Under the pieces are notes generated by a model. The model saw only the letters and a list, made by a program, of their open reading frames with translations, did not search any database and was not told the origin of the DNA. A stretch of 35,905 nt of DNA from Gulosibacter sp. 10 (lineage in GTDB: Bacteria; Actinomycetota; Actinomycetes; Actinomycetales; Microbacteriaceae). The translations under genes and the position numbers were made by a program. The DNA lies in NCBI RefSeq assembly GCF_900163695.1, contig NZ_FUIC01000036.1, forward strand, positions 1 to 35,905, read 5' to 3'. Shown in pieces: positions 8,521-15,358 of the stretch (position 1 is the first letter of the stretch; the number at the start of each line of letters is the position of its first letter).

Positions 8521-8535
8521 TGAGAACGGTTTTCT
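8521..8535. promoter_or_regulatory. Near-palindromic operator candidate, copy 1
   Basis: TGAGAAC-G-GTTTTCT, a 7-1-7 near-palindrome 18 bases upstream of the start of the 160-aa gene. The similarity to the copy at 10081 extends about 18 bases further to the right (shared TGATCG and TCA). The A/T-rich arms resemble Zur-type boxes of actinobacteria, but no zinc gene is nearby, so the binding protein is unknown; the adjacent XRE regulator is another candidate. Confidence 0.45.
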
Positions 8536-8626
8536 ATTGATCGTGTCATGACAGACTGCGCTGCGCTCTCGGGGTCGAGGTGTGGACACGCCCGAGGGTC
8601 GCTCTCACGGCCTCCGTCGAAAGGCC

Positions 8627-9010
8627 TCATCGGGAAGGGCTGCCGCCTTCGATGGGGTGTGGACCAGGATCTAGGATCGTGCGGGCCGTCTGTGCTGCTT
8701 GCGAGTGGGGCTCAGCACCAAAGTCATACAGTTCGGTCATGGGTATGTCGAGCACCGCAGCGATGGCGGCCACCGTGGAAAGTTTCGGGTTCGCGTGCGT
8801 ACCCGCTCGCCTGGACGACGACTGCCCGGTCTCAATCAGCGCGTAATGCGCGCGGGTGAGGCCAGCGGTGTACGCAACCTGCTCTTGCGTCAGTCCGCGC
8901 GCTTCTCTGAGGCGCTTAATACTGCTTCCCAAGCGGCGCGCGTCGTCGGCCGTCCATGCAAGTGAGTCCACTCGCACCAGTCCAGTTTGATAGCGTGCTG
9001 TTGTCTGCAT
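8627..9010 (-). CDS. XRE-family helix-turn-helix regulator
   Basis: A 127-residue transcription regulator with a Cro/C1-type HTH at about residues 26-90: LGSSIKRLREARGLTQEQVA followed by AGLTRAHYALIETGQ and, after an arginine-rich insertion, PKLSTVAAIAAVLDIPMTEL. The insert SSRRAGTHA between helix 3 and 4 is slightly longer than usual. The tail after residue 100 is probably disordered. Its start is 28 bases from the start of the divergent lipoprotein gene, so one short shared region must hold both translation starts and probably part of both promoters; autoregulation and control of the lipoprotein are likely but inferred. A GTG at 8971 (VDSLAWTADD) is an alternative start. Confidence 0.85.
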   Translation of the reverse strand: MQTTARYQTGLVRVDSLAWTADDARRLGSSIKRLREARGLTQEQVAYTAGLTRAHYALIETGQSSSRRAGTHANPKLSTVAAIAAVLDIPMTELYDFGAEPHSQAAQTARTILDPGPHPIEGGSPSR

Positions 9011-9038
9011 GCTGCAACGAACAATCGAAAGGACTGCG

Positions 9039-9932
9039 ATGGCAAAGAACTACACGGCAGGGGTGGGCGCAGTGGCCGTGCTTGCGCTAGCGCTGGCAGG
9101 GTGCAGCGACGGCGGCGACGCAGGCGGTCCTGAGGTAGACCCAGCGCCTACCCAATCGGCAGCACCGTGGGAGCCCGCCGACAGCTCGATCTTGGTGCTC
9201 TCCGACATGTCCGCGTCGGTGTACGACGCGGAGGCAGGGGCGTACGCCGTAGAGAACCTGCCGTTGGCCGGCGATGGCGCTGGGGACGAGCTAGCGGATT
9301 TCGCGCCTGATTGGAGCTGGGCTGTCGGCTTCTCGGAGAACTCGGAGCGATCCCTGACGGTCTATCCGATCCTCGATCAGCTCGAAACTGACGGCGGTGT
9401 CGAGCCGTGGGACGTCGACATCGAGCCCATCGTCGGAGACCGGGATTTCGAGATGCGCGACGTGACCGCCTCCCCAAGCGAGCCCGACACCGTCTACCTC
9501 CAGGTGTATGGCAGTGCGTCCTCACCAGAGGAGTGCGAATCGTCAATCGTGCGGGTGAACGTCGCCACGCAGAAGGGGGAAATTGTTTCCACGGAAAACG
9601 GGGGCGGCACTCAGGGAGATGCGCCTGTCGATTGTCGAATGTCAACCAAACTCACCCCGGCGGGGCTTGAGCTCTTGAGCAGCGGCCATTCCTCTGATTA
9701 CGAGGAGGAGGCCCTCCAGGCATACGGGTTCGCGGAGGTGGAAGGCCTGAACGGAGGCAAGCAGGTTGTCCGCGCTTCGGACGGTATCCGCTACGAGGCC
9801 GACGAGGGCGACCGCTTCTATCTGATTACGGACACAGGCGAGGAGGAGCGTCTCGACATGCCCGCTCCGACTGGCGTAACCAGCGACAGCGGCCTGGTGC
9901 TGCTTCCGTACGTCGGCTATCAGCAGGGGTAG
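9039..9932 (+). CDS. Putative lipoprotein, 297 aa
   Basis: Exported lipoprotein of unknown function. The ATG at 9039 is preferred over one at 9009 because GAAAGGA precedes it by 5 bases and the signal peptide then has normal length. The signal is short and basic (MAKNYTAG), has a hydrophobic core to residue 18, and a lipobox LALAGC with the acylated cysteine at 22, followed by a Gly/Asp-rich spacer. The mature part is acidic and rich in beta-strand-like segments (SILVLSDMSASVYDAEAG, EEERLDMPAPTG), suggestive of a beta-propeller-like fold but without a recognised family. Divergent from an XRE regulator and followed by a strong hairpin, so monocistronic. Confidence 0.8.
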   Translation: MAKNYTAGVGAVAVLALALAGCSDGGDAGGPEVDPAPTQSAAPWEPADSSILVLSDMSASVYDAEAGAYAVENLPLAGDGAGDELADFAPDWSWAVGFSENSERSLTVYPILDQLETDGGVEPWDVDIEPIVGDRDFEMRDVTASPSEPDTVYLQVYGSASSPEECESSIVRVNVATQKGEIVSTENGGGTQGDAPVDCRMSTKLTPAGLELLSSGHSSDYEEEALQAYGFAEVEGLNGGKQVVRASDGIRYEADEGDRFYLITDTGEEERLDMPAPTGVTSDSGLVLLPYVGYQQG

Positions 9933-9960
9933 GGGCGCGCAGGCACTCATTGCGGGACAT

Positions 9961-9997
9961 CGAAGGCCGCCGGGGAGGCTCTCCCCGGCGGCCTTCG
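9961..9997 (+). terminator. Strong hairpin after the lipoprotein gene
   Basis: A perfect 17-bp stem (9961-9977 with 9981-9997, arms beginning CGAAGGCCGCC) and a 3-base loop, 28 bases after the lipoprotein stop. There is no T run, as is common for terminators in high-GC actinobacteria. Confidence 0.7.
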
Positions 9998-10505
9998 ACG
10001 TCGAGTCACATCGGCTCCGCCCGCCCTCAAACGATCAACTGCCGAGAGATCCGGCGCAACCTCGCTCATTCCCCTTCGAGTGAAAACGGTTGTCATCTGA
10101 TCGCATCACACCAGCGAACGGGGCTGCCGCGGGAGCGCTTCGCTGGCTCCCTTGCCCTCGAAGAGGACGAGTCGCCACAGTGCGGGCTAGGTGACTGCTT
10201 GCTGCCCGCACTACATGAGCGGAGACAGGGCGAGCGAGGAGGGTCTGGATGGCCGGGGAGTCGGGAGTCATGCGTTCCCCGTGCCGGTCGGAATCCAGAT
10301 CGACGACCAAACGGGGACTCTAGGCCAAATCACCCAAAGTCGTTACCGATTCGTTACCCGCGAACACCGTTCCGACCTGCTTCTCATCTAGTCATTTAAG
10401 AGTCGACACTTGGAGGGTCCGACATCGGATCGCATGGCGCGGTCTCCGCTGGCGACGCGCCCTGGCGTTCGGGCGGATGCAGACCACCAGTGTCGTGTGC
10501 CCGAG
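9998..10505. other. Intergenic stretch without a convincing gene
   Basis: About 500 bases separate the lipoprotein terminator from the small frame in front of gajA. Open frames exist on both strands (for example 10035-10310 reverse) but their composition is arginine/serine-rich and they lack good RBS and family features. The only clear structure is the second copy of the regulatory repeat at 10081-10095, which in the reverse direction is followed by AAGGGG and an ATG at 10069 that opens only a 40-codon frame through the terminator. This could be the decayed remnant of a gene once controlled like the 160-aa gene. Confidence 0.4.
10081..10095. promoter_or_regulatory. Near-palindromic operator candidate, copy 2
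   Basis: TGAAAAC-G-GTTGTCA matches copy 1 at 8521 in 12 of 15 positions, in the same orientation, with further identity downstream (TGATCG, TCA). No intact gene follows it on either strand within the expected distance. Confidence 0.4.
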
Positions 10506-10685
10506 ATGTGGAAGCGTCGAGTCAAGAAATCGGACGAAGAGCTCCGTGCCTTCATCGCCGAGGAGAATGAGCCTCAGTTCATCCGCGACGCCGTCGAGGC
10601 CGAGCGAGCCGTCTACGACGTCCTTCGTGTACTCCGGGATCTGCACCATCCGGGGGTCGGCGCACAGCGCGTCAGCGGATACTGA
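10506..10685 (+). CDS. Small ORF upstream of gajA (doubtful)
   Basis: A 59-residue frame beginning MWKRRVKKSDEELRAFIAEE and continuing as an acidic, helical peptide (FIRDAVEAERAVYDVLRVLR). Its codons have high G/C third positions like the neighbours and it is read in the direction of gajA, ending 85 bases before it. The frame is open further upstream to 10410 with poor composition. A different frame starting at 10477 opens with a zinc-ribbon-like CPRCG, so a frameshifted or decayed gene is also possible. Not recognised; it could be a small extra component or leader peptide of the Gabija operon. Confidence 0.35.
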   Translation: MWKRRVKKSDEELRAFIAEENEPQFIRDAVEAERAVYDVLRVLRDLHHPGVGAQRVSGY

Positions 10686-10704
10686 ACCGTGAACGTCACG
10701 CATA

Positions 10705-10760
10705 CTTCAGGATGAGTAGAAGAGTGTCGATCGAGGCAGAGGCTCGATCCAGAGCTGAAG
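10705..10760 (+). promoter_or_regulatory. Nested inverted repeat in front of gajA
   Basis: CTTCAG (10705-10710) pairs with CTGAAG (10755-10760), and inside it GATCGAG (10729-10735) pairs with CTCGATC (10743-10749). The outer right arm overlaps the start of the AAGGGA Shine-Dalgarno of gajA, so the structure could mask it, or the inner repeat could be an operator. Confidence 0.4.
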
Positions 10761-10770
10761 GGAATTGACT

Positions 10771-12390
10771 TTGCGTCTCTCCAAAATCGCCATCTCCAAT
10801 CACAGTCGGATCCAGGATCTTGGCCTCGACATCCGTCGGCACGCAGTCATCGTGGGCGCGAACGACGTCGGCAAGTCTTCGATCCTGCGGATGCTGAACC
10901 TGCTTCTAGGAACGAGCACCGCCGGCGTCTACCAAGCGCTGACTCCTGGCGACCTGAGGGACACTGAGCAACAGCTCGTCGTCAACGCCATGTGGACGGA
11001 ATTCACGGACGAGAACCGTCGATGCTTCCCCTCCGAGATCAGCATCGCTGAGGACCTCACGAGTGAGTACCTCTGGGTGCAGATGGCGGTGGAGGCGGAC
11101 CCCGAGGACGAAGAGTCCGTGACGATTCGTCGATGGTTTCCCGAGAGCGGCCACGAACGAGCGCCCAGCCGAGAGCAACTCGAGGCCTTTGGTTGGCGCT
11201 ATCTGAAGGCGACCCGAGGAGCCTCGATGATGGAAGGTTCACGCAGCCCCGTCCGGACTCTCCTGGCAGCCGCGGACCTCGGCACCAACGAGGACAGCTT
11301 GAAGACGATCCTCGACCAGTTCAATGAAGAACTGGCGGGCAACGAATCCGTTGGAGAGCTCTTGGGCCGTGTCGCTGGTCATCTGAGCCGCGCGATGCCA
11401 CGCGTCGTCGAGAAGGATGACTTCTCGGTCAGAAGCGTCACGGACCCATCTAGCGACGTGCTCCAGGACGTGTCGATCTTCCTCAACCGCGATGACGGAC
11501 AGGTCTCCCTGACGGAGCAGTCGGACGGTGTGCGGCAGCTCATGTCGATGACGCTCTTCGACCTGGCGGAGGGAACAGCCAACGTCCTCGCGATCGATGA
11601 GCCGGAGATCCACCTTCATCCCACCAGCCAGAGGACGGCAGCGGACCTCTTGAGCGGTGAAGGGAACCAGAAGATCATCGTCACGCACTCGCCATACGTG
11701 CTCCACCGGTTCGAGCCTTCGGAGGTCATCGCGGTGGATCGACACGGAAAGTGTTGGCAGATCAGCGACACGAAGCTCTCGAAGGTCGAGAAAGTGCGAG
11801 CCCATTGGTGGTCGCCGCGTCTCTTAGAAGCGCTGACCGCTAGGTTCGTTGTCCTGGTCGAGGGCAACGCCGACCGGATCATCGTCGAGGCGGTGGCCAA
11901 GGAACTCGGCATCGATCTCGACCGGCTCGGCGCGGTCGTCGTGGAGCTCGACGGGGCCGACAAGTTCACGAACGTCTTCCCGCTGCTGGGGCCCGACGGC
12001 TTCGGCCCGACTCTGCTCGGCCTGGTGGACGAGAAGGAGAGCGGCAAGTGGATCGGCGCGTTCAAGGGCAAGCCTAAGCACATCATCGACAAGAAGATCT
12101 TCATATCCGACGCTGATCTCGAGGACGAGTACACACGAGCGCTCGGCGGCCCCTCCGCGGCGAAAGCGCTCATCGATGGTGGATTCTGCCGTGAACAAGG
12201 AATCCTGATGTCGGCTGAGTGTGACTCTGTCGATGCGATCACTCCTGAAGCGGTAGCCGTATTTTGCCGAGACAAGGGAAAGGTCGAGGCGGCAACCTGC
12301 ATCGCTGACGTTCTGAATGCGGAGACTGCCGAGGAAATCGGAAGCGTGGCACGCCTCCTGCGTGTGCTGGACGACTTGAGCCAGCAGTGA
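10771..12390 (+). CDS. gajA: Gabija GajA: OLD-family ATPase with TOPRIM nuclease
   Basis: Nuclease of the Gabija anti-phage system, 539 residues (Bacillus GajA is about 580). The TTG at 10771 is chosen since AAGGGA precedes it by 7 bases; a TTG at 10765 would be too close. ABC-type ATPase domain: Walker A GANDVGKS at 29-36, signature-like LTEQSDGVRQ at 248-257 region, Walker B LAIDEPEIHLHP with D276-E277, and the switch histidine in IIVTHSPYV. C-terminal TOPRIM domain: VLVEGNADR with E364, LGLVDEKE with D420, SDADLEDE near 446-453 and K502/K504. In the known system GajA assembles into a tetramer and cuts phage DNA, with nuclease activity held back by nucleotides. It overlaps gajB by four bases, so the pair is translationally coupled. 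Stand-alone OLD nuclease is excluded by the helicase partner. Confidence 0.88.
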   Translation: MRLSKIAISNHSRIQDLGLDIRRHAVIVGANDVGKSSILRMLNLLLGTSTAGVYQALTPGDLRDTEQQLVVNAMWTEFTDENRRCFPSEISIAEDLTSEYLWVQMAVEADPEDEESVTIRRWFPESGHERAPSREQLEAFGWRYLKATRGASMMEGSRSPVRTLLAAADLGTNEDSLKTILDQFNEELAGNESVGELLGRVAGHLSRAMPRVVEKDDFSVRSVTDPSSDVLQDVSIFLNRDDGQVSLTEQSDGVRQLMSMTLFDLAEGTANVLAIDEPEIHLHPTSQRTAADLLSGEGNQKIIVTHSPYVLHRFEPSEVIAVDRHGKCWQISDTKLSKVEKVRAHWWSPRLLEALTARFVVLVEGNADRIIVEAVAKELGIDLDRLGAVVVELDGADKFTNVFPLLGPDGFGPTLLGLVDEKESGKWIGAFKGKPKHIIDKKIFISDADLEDEYTRALGGPSAAKALIDGGFCREQGILMSAECDSVDAITPEAVAVFCRDKGKVEAATCIADVLNAETAEEIGSVARLLRVLDDLSQQ

Positions 12391-14060
12391 CGGCGTTCGA
12401 GCTCAGTGCGGAGCAACTTGCGGCCGCCACCTCCGCGAATGACCACCTGCTCATCATCGCCCCGCCCGGCTGCGGCAAGACCGAGGTTCTGGCACATCGG
12501 GCTGCTCACCAGCTCCAGCTTCTCGAGCCGAACCAGCGCGTGCTCGCCCTGACATTCACCAAGCGTGCCCGCGCGAACATGGAGGAGCGCCTGCGTTCAG
12601 TACTCGGGAACGCGCGGACTCGACGTCAGGTCGTCGTCCGCAACCTCCACGGCTTCGCTACACAGGTCATCCTTGCTCACGGCAGAACCATCGGCCTGAC
12701 AATGGAGACGCTCGAGCTGCCGAAGACGCGCACGATGCGGCGCGCGATGGAAGCCGCGGGAGGCGGCGAGGAGATGTACGCCGCGGAGAAAGTCTTGGCC
12801 GAAGTCAAGCGCGGCCCGCTCTCGGATGCTGAGGTGCTGGAAGCACTACAAAGGCGGGACCGGGGCCAAGCTGTGGTGCTCGCCGAGAAGGTTGAGCGGT
12901 CGCGCCAATCGGCGAACCAGCTGCACTATGAGGACCTCCTCCGCCATGCGCAGCGTCTGCTTCGCATCCCAGCTGTCGCCCGTCTCTACCAGGCGCACTT
13001 CGGCGCGGTGCTCGTCGACGAGTTCCAGGACCTCTCATCGCAACAACTCGACCTGGCCATGCTGAGCTGCACGAACAGGCGGACCTTCGCTGGGGACCCC
13101 CTCCAGGGCATCTTCTCGTGGGCTGGAGCAGCACCCACCGAGGTCGAGGCTGAGCTTCGGCGCACCTGTGGCGAGCCGATCAGACTCCATGAGTCCTACC
13201 GCTCCTCGCCGAAGGTCCTCGAAACAGTCAACTCCATCAGCGAGCTCGTAGATCCTGGGTCCGCGTTGGTCGCCGCACGGCCAGACGAATGGCCCGACGG
13301 AGGTTGCTCTGGGGCCCTCGTGTTCCAGGACCGTGACGCAGAGGCCGACACACTGCTTCGTCTGGTCGGGTCCATCTTGGAGAAAGCGCCCGAGGCATCT
13401 GTCGGCATCATCATTCGGAGCAAGTGGCGAAACTCTGCGATCCATGGCGTGTTCGATCGCGAGATGCCGTATCCGGTCCGCCGTTGGGACCTTGCGGTTC
13501 ACGATCCCGAGGTCGTGGCGCTCATCAAGGCCACTGTGGCGAGGCTGCCGCGCGGAGCCACGCTGGCTGAGGCGCGGCTCGCCGTTCTGGACTCCGTGGA
13601 TCCAGCAGACGTCGACGCACGCGAGTTGATCGACGACGCGTTCGACGCACTTGGCCGGCGCGATGCGGGCACGGCCAGGGCGGCAGTGAAGGCGATCAGG
13701 ACCGCCGATCCCAAAGCAGCAGTAGGCCCTGGCGTCCACCTGCTCAACGCGCACACCGGCAAGGGCCAGCAGTTCGACTGGGTTTTCGTCGTCGGACTTG
13801 AAGCTGGTCACCTGCCTGACAAGAGGAGCAGCGAGGGCGACTCTCTCCTTGAAGAGCAGCGAGTGCTGCTGGTCATGCTCTCGCGCGCCCGACACGGGTT
13901 GGTCGTGACCAGGTCGCGGATGAATGAGGGGCGCTACGGACCCTATGCCGCGAACCAGAGCCGCTGGTGGTCAGACATCCAGACACGGTGCACCTCGGCG
14001 GAAGAGATCGAAGCCCATCTCCTCATGCTCGAAGCTCCGACGCACCACGTAATCACTTAA
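12387..14060 (+). CDS. gajB: Gabija GajB: UvrD-like helicase
   Basis: Superfamily-1 helicase partner of GajA, 557 residues, compared with about 500 in Bacillus. The GTG start overlaps the gajA stop in a GTGA. Motifs in order: Q-like FELSAEQLAA (4-13), Walker A APPGCGKT (25-32), Ia LALTFTKRARANMEERL (53-69), Ic NLHGFATQ (86-93), II VDEFQD (210-215), III FAGDPLQGIFSWAGA (234-248), V NAHTGKGQQFDWVFVVGLE (about 453-471) and VI RVLLVMLSRARHGL (about 491-504). In Gabija GajB is thought to sense DNA ends and nucleotide depletion and to activate GajA. Its stop codon lies within the palindrome at the junction with comM, so its last codons sit at the very edge of the element; the C-terminus looks complete. 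Confidence 0.88.
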   Translation: MTAFELSAEQLAAATSANDHLLIIAPPGCGKTEVLAHRAAHQLQLLEPNQRVLALTFTKRARANMEERLRSVLGNARTRRQVVVRNLHGFATQVILAHGRTIGLTMETLELPKTRTMRRAMEAAGGGEEMYAAEKVLAEVKRGPLSDAEVLEALQRRDRGQAVVLAEKVERSRQSANQLHYEDLLRHAQRLLRIPAVARLYQAHFGAVLVDEFQDLSSQQLDLAMLSCTNRRTFAGDPLQGIFSWAGAAPTEVEAELRRTCGEPIRLHESYRSSPKVLETVNSISELVDPGSALVAARPDEWPDGGCSGALVFQDRDAEADTLLRLVGSILEKAPEASVGIIIRSKWRNSAIHGVFDREMPYPVRRWDLAVHDPEVVALIKATVARLPRGATLAEARLAVLDSVDPADVDARELIDDAFDALGRRDAGTARAAVKAIRTADPKAAVGPGVHLLNAHTGKGQQFDWVFVVGLEAGHLPDKRSSEGDSLLEEQRVLLVMLSRARHGLVVTRSRMNEGRYGPYAANQSRWWSDIQTRCTSAEEIEAHLLMLEAPTHHVIT

Positions 14061-14064
14061 GTGA
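14053..14064. other. Palindrome at the element-comM junction
   Basis: TCACTTAAGTGA is a perfect 12-bp palindrome. Read forward, TAA at 14058-14060 ends gajB; read in reverse, TAA at 14057-14059 ends the truncated comM. The host-element border lies 2-3 bases to its right. It is a candidate attachment-site core or element end; the left end would be needed to decide. Confidence 0.6.
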
Positions 14065-14776
14065 CTACGCCCGGCGGGCCGATGAAGTACAGGTGATGCC
14101 CGCCCGCCGCGGCGACCGCGAGCGCGCGGATCGCGTCCTCCTGGCCGATCACATCCCGCAGATCGGGAGGCGCCTGCCCCGCCGTGGACGCCTCGGCCTG
14201 CGACGGCGCGGTCCGCTGCGGCGGCGCATCCTCCTCGGCCTCCGACAGGAGGTCCGGGTCGGCTCCGTAGTGCAGCGCGAGCGACCGCAGTGTCGCGATG
14301 GGCACCACCTCGATGCCCGTCACGAGCTCCGCCTCGGCACGGCATTCGGCCGGGACCAGCACCCTCTCGAATCCGGCGTTCCGCGCCGCGAGCACCGCCG
14401 GCAGCACGCCGCGCACGGAGCGCACCGCGCCGTTGAGGGCGAGCTCGCCGATGTGCGCGCTGCCCTCCGGGCCGCCGCCGTGGATGAGCCCGGTCGCGGC
14501 GAGGATCGACGCGGCGATCGCGAGGTCGAACCCCGAGCCGTGCTTGCGCAGCGAGGCGGGCGACATGTTCGTCGTCACCCGCCTCGCCGGCAGCGCGTGC
14601 CCCGTGGAGTTCAGCGCGGCGCGGATGCGGTCCACCGCCTCGCCGAGCGAGGCGTCCGGGAGCCCGATGAGCACGAACCGCGGCAGCCCCTCCGCCACGT
14701 GGGTCTCGACCTCGACGGGGTGCCCGCCGAGCCCCTCGAGCGCGATCGCCCACGCCCGGCACGTGCGGGCCGTCAC
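14057..14776 (-). pseudogene. comM: comM (YifB-type AAA+ ATPase), truncated by insertion
   Basis: ComM is a hexameric AAA+ helicase that promotes branch migration during natural transformation and has an N-terminal Lon-like S5 domain and a Mg-chelatase-type ATPase domain; its usual length is about 500 residues. Here only 239 remain: the N-terminal domain is complete (AEGLPRFVLIGLPDASLGEA, TTNMSPASLRKHGSGFDLAI, IGELALNGAVRSVRG) and the ATPase domain starts at DLRDVIGQEDAIRAL, but the frame ends G-P-P-G-V-V-T-stop where GPPGVGKT is expected. The rest must be left of the element. The GTG start overlaps the yraN stop in GTGA, so the two were translationally coupled. Without Walker A the product cannot hydrolyse ATP. 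Confidence 0.9.
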
Positions 14777-15135
14777 TGCAGCCCGATCGCTTGCAGGTGC
14801 GAGAAGTCGACGAGCCCGTCCGGCCGGATGAGGATGGCGATGACGTCGAGCTGCAGGCGGCCCCGCGCATCGGGATGGCCGCGCCGCCACGCCCCCGCCA
14901 CGCGCCGCATCCGCTGGAGCTTCTCGTCGGTGATCGCGTCGAGGGGATGCCCCGCCAGCACCGAGCTGCGCGTCTTCACCTCGACGCAGACGAGCGCTCC
15001 GTCCCGAGCCGCGACGAGATCGATCTCGCCCCATCGGCAATGCCAGTTCCGGTCGAGGATCTCGTAGCCGGATGCCTCCAGGTACTCCGCCGCGAGATCC
15101 TCGCCGCGACGGCCGAGTTCGACGTGATTGCGCAT
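14773..15135 (-). CDS. yraN: YraN/UPF0102 family nuclease-like protein
   Basis: A 120-residue protein of the UPF0102 family, which has an endonuclease-like (PD-(D/E)XK) fold and usually precedes comM and dprA. The motifs seen are LGRRGEDLAAEYLEASGYEI, RWGEIDLVA (catalytic-type Glu-x-Asp) and VCVEVKTRSS (E-V-K), followed by LDAITDEKLQRMRRVA. The ATG at 15135 is chosen because it gives family length and lies after GGAG; the frame is open further upstream but Arg/Pro/Gly-rich. The cellular role of the family is not settled; links to DNA metabolism are inferred from the fold and neighbours. It overlaps comM by four bases. The 223 bases upstream, shared with the divergent ThDP-enzyme gene, should hold both promoters. 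Confidence 0.88.
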   Translation of the reverse strand: MRNHVELGRRGEDLAAEYLEASGYEILDRNWHCRWGEIDLVAARDGALVCVEVKTRSSVLAGHPLDAITDEKLQRMRRVAGAWRRGHPDARGRLQLDVIAILIRPDGLVDFSHLQAIGLQ

Positions 15136-15358
15136 CTCCGCTCCTTCCGGACCGGCCGGATGCCGGGCCCCGGCGACCAGGGTGCCGGAGTGCCGGCCGG
15201 CGCGCGGGCCGGGAGGGCGGCGCTGTGCAGGGGCGCGCATCCACCGGCCGGATGCACGCCGCCAGGCGTGTCCCGAGGCGGAGAACGGCGCCGCGATCCA
15301 CTACCGTCGATACGGCGCCCGCCCACCGCGGCGCCTTCACCGCAGGAACGGAGCCCTC

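Larger units (their letters stand above)
1..14066. mobile_element. Integrated mobilizable element inserted in comM (right part)
   Basis: This stretch carries an IS fragment, a coupling protein, a MobF-type relaxase, an XRE regulator, hypothetical genes and a Gabija defence pair, and it ends abruptly inside comM. The right junction is at about 14066/14067: from 14067 rightward the reverse strand reads as intact comM ending in G-P-P-G-V of Walker A, and leftward it is unrelated. No integrase, excisionase, island transposase or type IV secretion channel is seen, so the left end and the recombination genes must lie outside the window. Relaxase plus coupling protein without a channel fits an integrative mobilizable element or an integrated plasmid; a complete conjugative element continuing to the left is also possible. 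Confidence 0.85.

Noticed and set aside
9950-10399. Forward 149-codon open frame after the lipoprotein
   Set aside because: It starts inside the terminator hairpin, has no RBS and has Arg/Ser/Pro-rich non-coding composition.
10771-12390. Reading GajA as a stand-alone OLD nuclease or as part of a retron or PARIS-type system
   Set aside because: No reverse transcriptase, non-coding msr/msd or AriB-like gene is present, whereas a UvrD-like helicase overlaps it directly.
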